Assembly: GCA_019321725.1 (NCBI GenBank)
Contig: CM033120.1
Span: 18,072,278-18,136,277 of the forward strand
Source: Paulownia fortunei
Lineage: Eukaryota; Streptophyta; Magnoliopsida; Lamiales; Paulowniaceae
Length of the DNA stretch: 64,000 nucleotides
Reading direction: 5' to 3'
The notes under the pieces: generated by a model
The model's input: only the letters and a program-made list of their open reading frames with translations
Databases searched by the model: none
What the model was told of the DNA's origin: nothing
Part shown: positions 24,371 through 36,799 of the stretch, piece after piece
Layout: each line of letters opens with the position of its first letter
How positions within the stretch are numbered: position 1 is the stretch's first letter
Translations under genes and position numbers: made by a program

Positions 24371-25450
24371 GGTTCAATTAATTGCAACGTGCGCCTCTAA
24401 AACTCCTAATAAGATCTTTATGAGATGTGAGTTTGGATGGTATTACATATGCACCATCCTAGTAGATTCTTAAACTATGCGCCTCTAAAACTCCCAATAA
24501 GATCTTTATGAGATGTGGGTTTGGATGGTATTACATACGCACCATCCTAGTAAATTCTTAAACTAAGCAAAGTTAGCTAAAATACCATTATAGTATACCA
24601 TAAAATAGCTCTACTTTATTACTCTTTACTAAAGTGAGATTATATATATGTAAGATAAAATAAACAAGGTTGTTCCACCTTTTCAATATAGAATTGCGAC
24701 TTTTCACATTTTTAACTTTTTATATTCAACTATTTATTTAAGTGACTTATTTTATTCATTAAATTCTCATTCACCTGTAATTGATTTTGAAAAATTAAAT
24801 ATACTAAAGTTATTTAATCACAACTTATATTATGTTTAATCAACTTATATATGTTTTTATAAAATAAAATCCACATAATTTATTGATTAAAGTTGAATTA
24901 AAACTCAATTTTCAATACCAATTTTTAACAAGATTTAACCCCGACACTTTAATTTCGGTCCACTTACAGCACCGATCTATTTGGGTTCAATTAAGTGCAA
25001 AATGTATCTCTAAAGCGCTCAATAATACATTTGTGACGTGTGGGTTTGGATGGTACTACGTATGCACCATCCTAGTAGGTTATTGAATGAGCTAAAACTA
25101 ACCAAAAGTCCATTATAATGCTAAAAATTTCAGTTGATTACTCTTTACTAAAGTGAGATTTTATATATGTAAAATAAGATTGCTCATCATTTTCAATGAG
25201 ATTGTGATTTTTCACATTTCTAACTTTCTATATTCAACTATTTATTTAAATAACTTATTTTATTCATTAATTTATCATTCATTCAAAATTAATTTTAAAA
25301 AATTAAATAAATTGAACTTATTTACTCACGGCTTATATTATGTTTAATCAATTTATATTTGTTTTTATAAAATAAAATCCACATAATTTATTGATCAAAA
25401 TTAAATTAAAACCTAATTTTCAATACCAATTTTTAACAAGATTGAACCTT
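24371..25450. repeat. Tandem duplication of a ~525-bp unit, with an 88-bp duplication inside the first copy
   Basis: Copy 1 starts near GGTTCAATTAATTGCAA (24371) and copy 2 near GGGTTCAATTAAGTGCAA (24982). Both contain TTGGATGGTA, TACTCTTTACTAAAGTGAGA, ATTCAACTATTTATTTAA and AAAATCCACATAATTTATTG in the same order, ending CAATACCAATTTTTAACAAG. In copy 1 an 88-base piece (GCGCCTCTAAAACTCC ... CCATCCTAGTA) is itself doubled (24391, 24479). There is no coding content. Confidence 0.85.
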
Positions 25451-25801
25451 AACAGTATGATGATTTTGTATAAGAATTTTAGTAAGGAGAAAAAAAAAGT
25501 ACTAGATAAAATAATTTGAATTGTTTGACTTCAAAAAGGAGAAAAAAATATTGTAATTGAGAAAACTTTAAGGAAAATTATTCTCTTGACAAATGCACTC
25601 TTAAGGAAAATTAATCACCTTCCTGAAGTTCGTTCTCCTTCTTGAACAAAAAATAAAAGAAAATCGTCGTGTGAAGAAAGACTTTCCTTGAGTGAAGTGG
25701 TCAAAAAATTTCCACAGTTAATAAGAGTTGCACCTCTTTTTTATGACATCAATTTCGTATCTTCTGTTGAAATTATTTATGTTTAACGAACATGAAAACA
25801 G

Positions 25802-25970
25802 GCACTGGCTGGCTTAGTGAAGGCACTGATTGCGCATTAGCAATTGCAAAAACCATGCCTAATTTGCATCACCGTCTACTTTTTGGAAATTATTTATATG
25901 ACGAATGTGGTATTGCAAGCCATTCTTGATGTTTGTCCATACCTTGAATCACTTGATATCCAATAAAAAT
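25802..25970 (+). pseudogene. Fragment of an SKIP19-like F-box/LRR gene
   Basis: After an ACAG acceptor-like site the sequence matches the second exon of the F-box gene at 19998-22448. It reads LAIAKTMPNLHH followed by LLFGN, then, after a one-base shift near 25911, LQAILDVCPYLESLDI and a stop. These match LAVAENMPELGH, LQLFGN and LQAILDGCPHLKSLDL of the intact gene. No F-box is seen nearby. The shift and the small size indicate a dead fragment. Confidence 0.85.
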
Positions 25971-28680
25971 ATCTTACTTTATTTACAAATTGAAACTTCT
26001 AGACGCTTTAAGGAAAACGGTCAATTAACAAAAACATCCTTGTTTGGATTGTGATAAAATTTTAATAGACTAAAGCTCTTGAGCCTCACTATAAGGTGAA
26101 AGCATTCAAAAATTTACACTGCACAGAAACGTTAAAAGAGTGCAGATGTGTTGGACATTGCACAAAAAGTGTATGAAGAAGAATATAAAAAGTTTGAAAA
26201 ATAATAGCAAAAATAGCAAAATTCAGGAGAATGCCCATAAAGGAAGGGGAATCAAGAAAACAAAGAAAGGAAAGGTGGGTGGGACTTTGGGAGAAACCAA
26301 GGTAAGTACGATGTTGTGTTTCGTGTTCATTATAAGATGGTGCAAAACTCCTATGACCTCGTGCCTCTTTTAAATGCCCAAAAAGGAAAAAAGGATTAGA
26401 TGTTGAATAAGGGAGTGCAACCTGCCCCGAAAAGGAAAAAGAGATTAGATGGTGAGTGATGTTATACTGTGAGGACTATTTTAACCCATGTTTGGAGTAT
26501 TCTAATTGTTTTCATTAAATTCCCTTCTTTCAGGTTATGCGCCTGTCAAATGGATTTTTTGCACAAATTTTATTTTTAACTAGAATTAGTGGAACTCAAT
26601 GATATATGGGTATATGGTAAGTGTTTGTGTATGAAGAAACAATAGAACTTTTATTCCAATTTGTTATGCTTTACGGAGGTCTACCCTATTTATACCACGC
26701 ATCTACTCAAATGAATAGTGAAAATAAAAACCATTGGAATGTTCTAAACAGTCTACTAGTTTTTAAATTATTACGAAAATTTATTATGATATATTGTAAA
26801 AACTTCTACGTTTATGTATGTAATTTAACTTCCATAAGAATGAGCCAGATGTCGTTTTGAACCTCTAAAGTCCAAGTTAGGGAAGAAAATGCACTAAATA
26901 AAATATTGCCGAGACTTTGAGTCGTGGAACCTAATAATATGCTAGTAATATGTATCAAGTTGTTTGGAGTAACTTTGAACCACTTCTAGTAATTTATATT
27001 TGTTGTTCTACTGCAACAATAATCATTTGTTGTTTATTTCCTAAAAAAATTAATTTATTCTTAATTTACATCAAAATACTATATATAATTTATGTTTCCA
27101 CCTCAAGTGTTTCATACGTTTCTTCTTAGAGAAACCTTTGAATCATTTTTGTGTGAAGACCATAGCTTATATTAACGGTATAGCTATAGCGTTGATGGTG
27201 AGGAGATACATGGTGGTGTTCAGTATCACTTTTCGTCTTAGTCTTTAAAAAATTGTTATTGGTCTCTGGTGGGTGATGGTGTTAGTAATCAAATGGGGGC
27301 TCGTTAGGCTTTTTCTGTAGTAAAATTTGGGCTATTTTTGTTAAATCAGTCTCGATCTTTACTATGAGGCTTCTTTTGATTCCTCTCTCTCTCAAAACTC
27401 TTGTGAATATTTATCTTACTAATAATTTACAACTTGTTGTAGGTATGTTGCTTGAAATGTTAACTCGAAACTCCATATCATTTGGTGTGTTACATAGTAA
27501 CAAAAAAAATTCCAATTTTACACCATATCTTGATAGCATGTTGAAATCTTGTATATATTTTCAATACATAAATCTCCCAATTCTTCAATAGTACCTACTT
27601 TAATAAAATTACATTATACTATTTTTTTTTTCCTATTTTTGGACTACTTATATATAATTTTCTTAGATAATTTGTATTGACAATCATCATATATAAATGC
27701 ATTATTCTTATAAAATAATTAAATCTTTTGTATTTATATATTCTCAAATTAATAACGAACTTTAATAATGAATTTATTATGTAAACGTGATTTGGTTATT
27801 TTTTTTTTACAAATAATACTGGAATTATGAATTTTAAAAACTCGCGAATTATTCCTGAATCCTGAATTTGTTAATATGGTGTGTTTTGTATGACAGTGGT
27901 AAATGGCTTGAGTGAAGGAGGTTTTGGTGGATTGGGTCTGGGGTGCTCAAATGAACTGCCTAAATTGTTTCCAGCAAAAGTGAATTAGATGGGCAAGTTT
28001 CAAATTAATCTTCCTGAGTCAAACGTGGAAGAGTCTTGAATCTTCAGGAGTTTCCCATTGTTATTTTATTTCAGCAGCCAACTTTTATTTACCAACTATA
28101 TGTTCAAAATTATTATCTTAAATTTCCTATTCTTGAAACGACTTTAAACAAATGCCAGTAGTGGTTATTTAATTGCACCTAAATTTTCTTGAAATTTTTA
28201 GAATGCCAAAGTCATTATGATAAGCAGGGTAAGAAATCAATGAGGCTATCATAGAATGACCAAAATATCCTTAGTTTGAAATTTTTATTTTTATTTTTTT
28301 TTCTATTACAACGTTATAAGAAATAGTAAGATGGATCGAACGCAACAAACTCGATTTGTTCACAAGTACAATAGAATATACACTTCTATCAAATGCAACA
28401 AATTCCATGGAATCAAAAATGTTAGATGAAAGATGAGCGAATAGTCTGTGTCTATAATTCAATAGTTATTTATACTAAAATTGGTAAATTCTTTTTCCTG
28501 CACTCAATATAAATACATTGAGTCGTATATTGTAAAGATGTGTTGCTCGGTAACACTAATGTGTGGATTGTGACCCATGACCGGGACCTATACCATATGT
28601 ACACAAAAATGATACTACTAGGTGGAAAAGGTTGTAGTAACAGTAAATAATTAATTTTAAACTTTTTTAAACCCAAAGGA

Positions 28681-28702
28681 CGAGAGAGAGAGAGAGAGAG
28701 AG
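28681..28702. repeat. (GA)n microsatellite
   Basis: About eleven GA units in a row. Confidence 0.9.
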
Positions 28703-29507
28703 ATGGATGATAGTCCACGTAAGACTGACTGGCTTTGCATTAGCCTAGTAGCCCTAGCTAGGCACAAGTTATCATGCATGCAGTACCTCACGTGACAACG
28801 TCCTTTTTTTCTCTGCTAATTATCTTCTATTTGAGTAGCAATTTCATCTTCAAGGAAGTGTGTACGACGCCGTTCTTGGGAGCCTGCAAGTGGAAGATGG
28901 TGGTCATTAATTGAAGCTGACACCAGCAGCTTTTTGACTTGGGACTCTCTGGTAACTGTAATTTTCTTGGAATTGCTTTGAAATGTTGTACCCTCATTGA
29001 TTGTACCTCACCCTGATCCCCTATTATTCTAGTTTCTATATGTTCGTACGCTCTCTGGTTAGGGCCTAGACCGTTGACATTTATTGGGCTGTTGGGGGCT
29101 GGGCTACCTCTGCACTCTATATATAACCATTAATAATCCCTACAGAATCTATCAATAAATAAATAAATAAAATAAAATAAAAAGAGAAAGGTAAATTTGA
29201 GAAATTATCTAAAAAATTATTGTAATTTAGGTTTGAATCAACTTTCATTTTGCCAACTGATCATTTTTTTGCCATAATATCCTAATTATTCATGCTGGAG
29301 GTATAATTCTTGAAGATAAGACAAAAAAAATAGTTGAAATATATTTTCTTAATATGCATCATGCACGAAATAAAAATGAGTGGCGGGTAGCGTGAATTAA
29401 ATGTGAATTTATTTATGAGTAACAAATTCTGATTTATTAGTTTGACGAAAATGTTTCATTATTATTATATAAACATGTGTACTAAACTAATATTATCTGT
29501 AACTACT

Positions 29508-29538
<31 letters not shown>

Positions 29539-30490
29539 GCACGGAATGATAATTATGAGTACTATTCGCAACATATGTTTCAAAATAATTTTGAGAGAAA
29601 AAAATTGTATGCTTTGTTGAAAATATATATAATATAGAATTTCAAAAACTGCTAAGATAGGCTAGAATATTAATTTTTGTAATGTTTTTTTCTTTCTCGC
29701 GAACATAATTTGTATGTGTTACTTAGCCTCATCAATCTCCATTGTCTGGTTGTGAACTTATGTTGAGTTTTTTTTGTCTATGTTGGACTATTTTGTGAGC
29801 CGACCAAGCCATTGATTTCCTCGTATCCCAAGTTCTAACTTCATTTTTAATGTTTTAAGACAATAATATCAGTGAGGGCAAAAGTCAAACTATATTTAAC
29901 AAAAGATGATAATCTTAGTTGTCTCAGCATGAAAGTGCTGCTACAACAACATATATTCATCCATGTCCCATGATTTTACAAACTAGTTTTCTTAATGGTG
30001 AGATCAAGGAATGATAATCTACATTAAGAAGGCAAAATGTGCTTTCTTATACCAATTAAGGAAACACAGCTCAATCCAAATCTAACTTTGAAGTAAAATC
30101 GATGCACGTCTTGTGACAATGACAATTGTAATACACCTGTTGAAAAAGATGCATTTCAAATATTAGTCCACTGTTTTTGTTCTCCTTTTTTGGTTGGATT
30201 ACCTGCACAAAACGCCGGCGTGACCCGATGTAAAAATTTCGATACTCAAGTCAATGTCAATTCTTTTGGAGATGATGAAAAACAGATAAATATATGCATT
30301 TTTAATATATGAAAAGTATAACTTCTAATATACCATGAATTCTCTTATTTATTGATATTCAACAAGGACAAAAGGAAAATTTCAAATTTCAATTTGTTAT
30401 AACATATTAGTGCACGGGTATCCACCTTTTCTGATTTACTTTCCTGTCATTTTCTAATCATAACAGTTTCCTTTTCATTTTTCTCGTGAA

Positions 30491-30590
30491 CTTGTCCGAC
30501 TTGGAGGTTGGTAACCTCCTCATCTTGCCCGACCTGGAGGTCAATAAGCTTCTCATCCTGCCCGACCTGGAAGTCGGTAAACTTTTCAAT
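30491..30590. repeat. Three-copy 33-bp minisatellite
   Basis: Units start at 30491, 30524 and 30557, each built as CTTGCCCGACCTGGAGGT plus GGTAA and CTCAT-like ends. The flanks are also richer in CCGA/CGGA words than the surroundings (to about 30840), as in some decayed LTR elements, but I see no LTR pair. Confidence 0.8.
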
Positions 30591-33500
30591 ATTATATAGA
30601 AATCGCCCAACAGGTCGTGCTACTCTTCTGACCCATGTATTGAGCTAACATGTTCACCCAACTTTCATATTATAAATGAGAATTTTCTGTCATCCCGACC
30701 TAACTTACTTCCTGCTAGCTCACGTTCCATAACCCGAGTTACGCAAGTCCGTCACAATCTAACTCGCACCACTTTTTTACTTATGATCCGAGTTACATAG
30801 GTCAATTCCGACCTATACCACGTCAACATTGTTGTATTCCTATTCTAAATTTGACTCATTGTGTTTTTGGAGAAATAATAATATATAAATAAAATAGAAC
30901 AAGTTTCATATAATTTCTTTAAGATGCATCTACCAATATAATTCTAATTTATTTACTTTACTCATTGATCAACTGCCTAATCAATCTACATATTCATTTA
31001 TCCCAAATTAAACGAACTCTTAATCTTGTTATTTTAATTCCACAATGATACGAAAAAAAATATATATAATTATTTTTTGTCGCACTTCTTGCTTATGGAG
31101 TTTCTGCGTTTAGTTCCCAATCACTATTCTTGTTATATTTAAATTTTATAAGAGCTTCCATACATTGGTCAGATCCAAATAAGAATTCTAATGCTTATCA
31201 CATGGAATATTTATTATTTAAAAAGTATGTGATTTGGGTAACATTTTTAAAAATTATTTAATGGAACATCGAAATATTACATTTAATTAAAAGCATAAAA
31301 CTTTCAAGAGGAAATAAAAAATAGTTTTGCTATTTGTTTACAATTCCTCCATGATTGGCCAGTCTTTTCTTCATCGTTATAATAATTAGTGCCATCATTT
31401 CTGACCTTTTTGCCTTCAATTCATTAAAACCCATCCTTTCAGCCACAACCACCTTGCTCCTCCACTTTGATCCGTCAACTACCTTATGGCCATGGATTAT
31501 GTACTCCTTGTCTTTAGCTAGAATTCATCTATTTGTAGATTTTTTATGGGCGCTATAATATATATATATATATATATATATTAAGTAATAACGTGAGAAT
31601 TGTTGGTAATTCTATATATTAAGTAACATGAGAGTTGTCGTTAATCCCATATATTAAATAAAAAAAAAATTATTTTATTATAACATTAATTTATATAAAT
31701 TTAATAATAATAATAATTGTGCTCAAATTGCCAGTATTAACAATTAGTAATATATGTATATTGATAATAAATTTTTTATCATATTTTATAATTATAATTT
31801 TTGTTGTCACTAATTTTATGATATACGTGTTATTATTATAATAACAACAACTTAAAATACTAATTTTTATTATTATTAAATTATTATTATGATAAAATAA
31901 ATATAATTTTCACTTAATATACATCTTTAGCAATAGTTTTTACATTGTCACTTAATTTTTTTTATTACTAATGTCATTGTTTTTGTAGTGAGGCAAACGA
32001 TACGACAGTTTAAATGTTCTAAACTATTTATTTTGTTTTGTATATACTTTCCTTTAGAATTTAAATCCTCCATTGCTTGAATTAATTTATCTTGATTTTT
32101 AAATGAGATCAAATCAAATAAAATGTCTTTAAAAAATAATTAATTTCCAAAATCAAATTATTATATTTCCATATACACGGTGGCATCAAGGCAACGACTG
32201 ATTAGAGGGCACGTGGAAGGCATCTGGGTCCGGTGGGCGATGTTTAGTTAGTGTGGGGTAAGGGTTCGGGACAGGAAGGGGGACATAGTATTAAAGCGGG
32301 GTGGTGGGGCTGCCTGGTTGGCAGGTGGTCACATGGACATCCCATGTGCTGTCAAGTATCATACCACAATCCTAAGTTCAATATCATCATTTTTTTGGTT
32401 TAGACCATTGTACTGTGATTTTCACTCAAATAATTAAGTACCTAGTACTTGCGTAACACCAATGCAACCCTAATAATTCCTAAGCTTAACCACATTATTT
32501 GGTCATAATATACTTATACACCATCAAAACATTTATTACTAAGAATTTTTCATTCATCGAAGAAAGTGAAATTTTGAAACTGTGTATGAGTTTCATTTTG
32601 TGTGACCCTTGTTTCTTAGAGTCAAGCACCATAAAATGTTCTTTTTCGTGTTTCAAAATTTATTAAGAAATCAAATGATTATGTAAGATGATTTAAAGGG
32701 TTTTTAATTACTATATGTTAGGGCAAGTAGATGAGAAACTTTGTTATAATAGAGTATTTAAATTGTATATTTTTTCATTATTATTCTTAAATTGAACGTG
32801 CAATTCTCGTTTATTTAATTCCCCTATGAAATGGGTCATTATCAATTTATAGTCATATTCTCTCTTTTTAATAATTGCAAAAATCTCATCTTGCTGGTAA
32901 ACTACTTTTTTAGATGTGAACTACACCACAAAATTCTTCTTTTTAATAAGAAATAATTGAAATAAATAGTATTGGAAAAAAATAAAAAAACAATGTGGGC
33001 AGTTTCAGGGGAAGGGAAGCTGCGGTTGTTTCAAAACATGATCCAAACGTTCCACATGATGCGGATTCCCACTGTCCCCCCCGCGGCGCATCTTAGAGGC
33101 TTCTTCCGCTTCTATATTAATAGAAGAAGCATGACATTTGCTGAACCAAACTTTTGGCATCATGCTAACCTGTTTTTGGGAGGATTTCTGGACACCTTTT
33201 TCTTTTTCTCTTTTTTTTTTTTCAATTTTAAAAAATAATAATAATTAAATCTACTCTCACTGGGATTTGGAGCCCTTTTTCTTCATCACCCTATGTAGCC
33301 ATTAGCTAGCTACCAAAAGTGTGACATTAGCAACATGAATTTGGACAAAAGGTTTCTTGATTTTGGCAAGATTTTCCACACTTTTTCTGACTAGCTGAAT
33401 CCCTACTTCACTCCTATAGTATTTGGTAAAAGTAAAGTAGGGGTCAATTCATAAAATAAAATACTCCCAAAACTTTGAAAATTGAAGTGTTAATTCATTT

Positions 33501-34234
33501 TCAAGATTGTTGATTCATAAGTAAAGGACAACTTATCACTTAATATACCTTTTTATATATATATAAATGATCTTTATTATTCTATTATTCAAGCACTGAA
33601 TGCTTGAATCGAACCAGTAATAATAATTTATTGTCCGAAATTTGAAGCAATGATCAAGAGGCGACAAACTTAAGTAATATATAAGGTTGCCTTTATTTCA
33701 CATTTGACCGTTCAAATGTCTACTTTAGTAAAATACACATAGCAGGCTGATATATTGAACTCGTTGCTAGTTGCTCTTTTTCCCATATCCATCAAAGTTG
33801 TAAGAATGCCTTATAAAATTGTTGAAATGAAAAGTGAAAATGAAAAGGTCGGGTTAATCAAAACACATATATCTCTAATTGTGTTCTCATCATCTAATAA
33901 GAACCTATAAAATTACATAGTCCTCCTACGCCTTAGGCTGTTGTGTAAAACAATTTTTTTAAAGAGGGTGTTTGAATGAGCTTTTAAGCTTCTTAAAAAT
34001 ATTATAAAAAAGGTTGAAAAAACTCTCGTCTCAACTCAATTATCATCCAGTATAAACATGACATTCAAAATCAACTGTTATGAGACAATAATTACGTGAA
34101 ACATTTATATCGCCGCATCATTTGGCGTTGCCTATCTATACAATTTCTTTTTTTCCCACCTAAAACATAGTACAAACAATAATACTTTTGTTATTTTAAT
34201 TATATCCTCCTAATCTAAATCTGTCGGGAACCCA

Positions 34235-36084
34235 TCAGAAAACACTGAACGGCGCCGTTCCATGACGCAACGCAGCCGTCTTTTGTGTCTGGATACCCGC
34301 CACAGACGGTGGTGTCATGGAACGAATCAGCGCGAAATTCAATCCTTTGAAAAATGGGTGGGTTTTCACATCCGCTGCCCCACGCTTCGACCCGAGTCTC
34401 CTATTAGGATCCTTATTCAGCAAACCGGAAATCAAGTCACGAGCGTGCATTTCACTCGCACTACAAAGCGCGTCGTTAGGGAACGCCAGGGACTTTTTCG
34501 CGATGTTGTGCAGCGTAGCTTCGTTCGTCGCGCCAGCAAAGGGGGTCCTTCCATAAATCATCTCGTATATAAAGATGCCGAAGGCCCACCAATCGACGGC
34601 GTTTCCGTGGGACCCGCCGGAAGCCACCTCAGGCGCCACGTATTCGTGGGTCCCAACGAATGAACAAGACCGGGCAGAGACCGGTTCAGCCACGAAAAGC
34701 CGGTTCGCAGCGAGTGTTTGAATTTTCTTCGACCGGAAAAGCCGGTTGGAGATGCAGGAGAATGGGGTGAGTGAGCCGGAGCCGTGGGCTGCTTTGGGTG
34801 AGGATATTGGGTCAGGTGAAAAGGCGGGATATTCAACGGCCGGGATTGCGTCGGAGCAAAGGGAGAGATCAAAGTCGGTGAGCATGATGTGACCGTCGGA
34901 TCTAACCAGCACGTTTTCAGGCTTTAAATCTCTGTAGATTATTCCCAACATGTGGAGGTACTCTAGAGCAACCAAAACCTCGGCTGCGTAAAACCTGAAA
35001 AAATTCCATGACCAATTAGCAATTATTTACACAAAAGAGAATAACCACTTGTATTTGGCTACGGCAAACATTTTTCTGAGAAGAACAAAGAAAATGTTAT
35101 GATTGCTTGCTAGAAAAGATATACAGAGAGAACCCGATGTGGTGAATACCGTTTCAGATTTAAAAAAAAAAAACGACTAAAACATGAAAAACCCACAAAA
35201 GGCCGAGTTTTATTAATGGAAAATTGCGGCTAAAATTGATTCTTTTTTTTTTTCTGAAAAGACAAGACTACATCGAAGAATACGACCCGAATACGTGAAA
35301 AATTCTTATCACTTTTTTTTTCTTGAATATAATGCAAAATAGAAAAGCTGCCAATTTCTTTATTTCTTTTGCAGAAATGAGACTGGCACAACACATGTAT
35401 AAAGAAAGGACTAGTATGAAAGGTCCCATTTAGCATTACCAAAACAAAAGCACATACGCAGAATCATATGAAGCCAGAAAACTACGTTATAATGAAAAGT
35501 CTCAGTTCATTAAAATGCAGACGAAATTACCTTGCCGAACTGACAGAGAAGCGTTTCTGTGGCTGCTTGTGTCTAAGAGAATGCAAATCGCCACCAGAAC
35601 AGTACTCCATGACTACACAAGAAAAGTTTGAAGCCTCAAATTCTGCATAAAGAGTAGGCAAAAATGGGTGGTCTAACAGCCTCATGATTTTCCTCTCGGT
35701 CTCCGCTCTCTGAGTCTTCTTCTTCAAAGCCAACACCTCACTATCCACCACTTTCATGGCGTAAAGTCGACCCTCATCCTCGGAGGCACGGAGGCGGCAG
35801 AGGTAAACTCTGCCGATATCCCCGCTGCCGATCTGCCGCACCAAGCTGAAGTCACGGAAGCTCAGGTTTGTTTTTAAGCGAATCGCTTGGAATGAGGAGT
35901 CCGATGAACGGTGCGGCTTCATCGCCGCCTGCTGCTCCGGCGAGCTTGTCGGAAGCTCGAACGACAACCGGCTGAAGCTGGTGCAATGGCTTATAGTCGT
36001 GTCGCTGCTCATTGAACTAATTTTGCTGGAGTAAAATCCTTCAGAAATCAGCTCCTCAGAATTCCTGCGGGAATCGTCTAACAT
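34235..36084 (-). CDS. AGCVIII protein kinase, WAG1/WAG2-like, two exons
   Basis: Exons 36084-35531 and 34994-34235 join in phase at Arg185 (SSA-R-FYAAE) to 437 residues. WAG kinases phosphorylate PIN auxin exporters at the plasma membrane and steer auxin flow in roots, cotyledons and the apical hook. Visible features are a Ser-rich N-terminus with KPHRSSDSSFQAIR, P-loop GSGDIG (86-91), ATP-binding Lys111, catalytic YRDLKPEN (Asp207) and DFD (225-227) instead of DFG, diagnostic for plant AGCVIII kinases. An insertion of about 55 residues precedes the activation segment SFVGTHEYVAPE (296-307). HPFFKGLNFALIR is near the C-terminus. The last residues, FSVF, fit the FxxF pattern used for PDK1 binding. 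The protein is shorter than the Arabidopsis WAGs (about 480). The intron is 536 bases. Confidence 0.93.
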
Positions 36085-36364
36085 TTTATGGACGATTTCA
36101 TGTACAATGCACCCAACTTTCCACAGAAAATAATGGGTTTTGGCTTTTAGGGTAATCTTTTTTTCTTTCTCTGGAAGAATCAGATACGAAGAGTGGAAAT
36201 GGGAATGTTTGGCGCTGACTGAACAGTGCTAAAAAGAAAACAAGAATCGACAAAGTCAAAAATCCACACTAAAAAGAGTGAGACAAAAGCTCAAAGCTAA
36301 GGAAAACGAAGAAAGATTGAATTAACGGAGCTTTTCAGAATGTATCATGGTAGAAGAGAAACAG

Positions 36365-36373
36365 CCTTTATAC
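36365..36373 (-). promoter_or_regulatory. Probable TATA box of the WAG-like kinase gene
   Basis: On the minus strand this reads GTATAAAGG, about 280 bases before the ATG, with a GT/CA microsatellite (about 36469-36488) just upstream. Confidence 0.5.
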
Positions 36374-36647
36374 GTGTATATTAACAGCTGACTAGGGTTT
36401 CCATACATTCAGAGAAAACACAGAAGGAAGTAGTAATTGTATGCCTTCTGCTTTACAGCTCTGTGTATGTGTGTGTGTGTGTGTGTGTTTTGTGTGTTTA
36501 TGGTTGGAGAGAGAGTGAGAGAGATGGTTGCGAAAATTGGTGCTGGAGGTTATTTAAGCAACATTGTACGGAGGTCAGTGATTAATTTAATGAGTTAATA
36601 ATATTAATGAATAAATAGTAATTCCTGGAATTTTCACTTGTGTCTGG

Positions 36648-36769
36648 CACGTGAGGATACAGTATTGCACGTGCGGTGGCTTCATCGGAATGCTTGATTT
36701 CGCGAGTGCTGACGTCAGGTCCTGGCACGTGCGGGATAAAGGATTGTGTTTCTGAGTATTTGGCACGTG
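36648..36769 (-). promoter_or_regulatory. Cluster of four G-boxes and one TGACGTCA in the WAG-like promoter
   Basis: CACGTG occurs at 36648-36653, 36668-36673, 36726-36731 and 36764-36769, with a perfect TGACGTCA palindrome at 36710-36717. The cluster is about 275-400 bases upstream of the putative TATA box. G-boxes are bound by bHLH factors such as PIFs and by bZIP factors; TGACGTCA is a bZIP/TGA site. Arabidopsis WAG2 has been reported as a PIF5 target, so light or gibberellin control is a fair inference. Confidence 0.75.
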
Positions 36770-36799
36770 GGAAATGGGAAGGGTGTTGCGTATTTGCTC

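Larger units (their letters stand above)
25971..34230. other. Long gene-poor spacer
   Basis: About 8 kb without a supported gene. Two exon-like pieces are visible: a Lys-rich stretch at about 26125-26305 ending in a strong donor AAG|GTAAGT, and a Gly-rich piece at about 27896-27988 after ACAG ending KLFPAKVN and TAG. They do not join convincingly and may be relics. There are also a GA microsatellite at about 28681-28702, a CA/TA microsatellite at about 29506-29540, a 33-bp repeat at 30.5 kb and a G+C-rich island at 32.2 kb. Confidence 0.5.

Noticed and set aside
33080..33130. Hairpin GCTTCTTC...GAAGAAGC as a microRNA precursor
   Set aside because: The stem is only about eight base pairs, too short for a plant miRNA precursor, and matches no mature miRNA I know.
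34262..34663. 133-codon open frame on the plus strand
   Set aside because: Antisense shadow of the second exon of the WAG-like kinase, whose minus-strand frame carries all kinase motifs.
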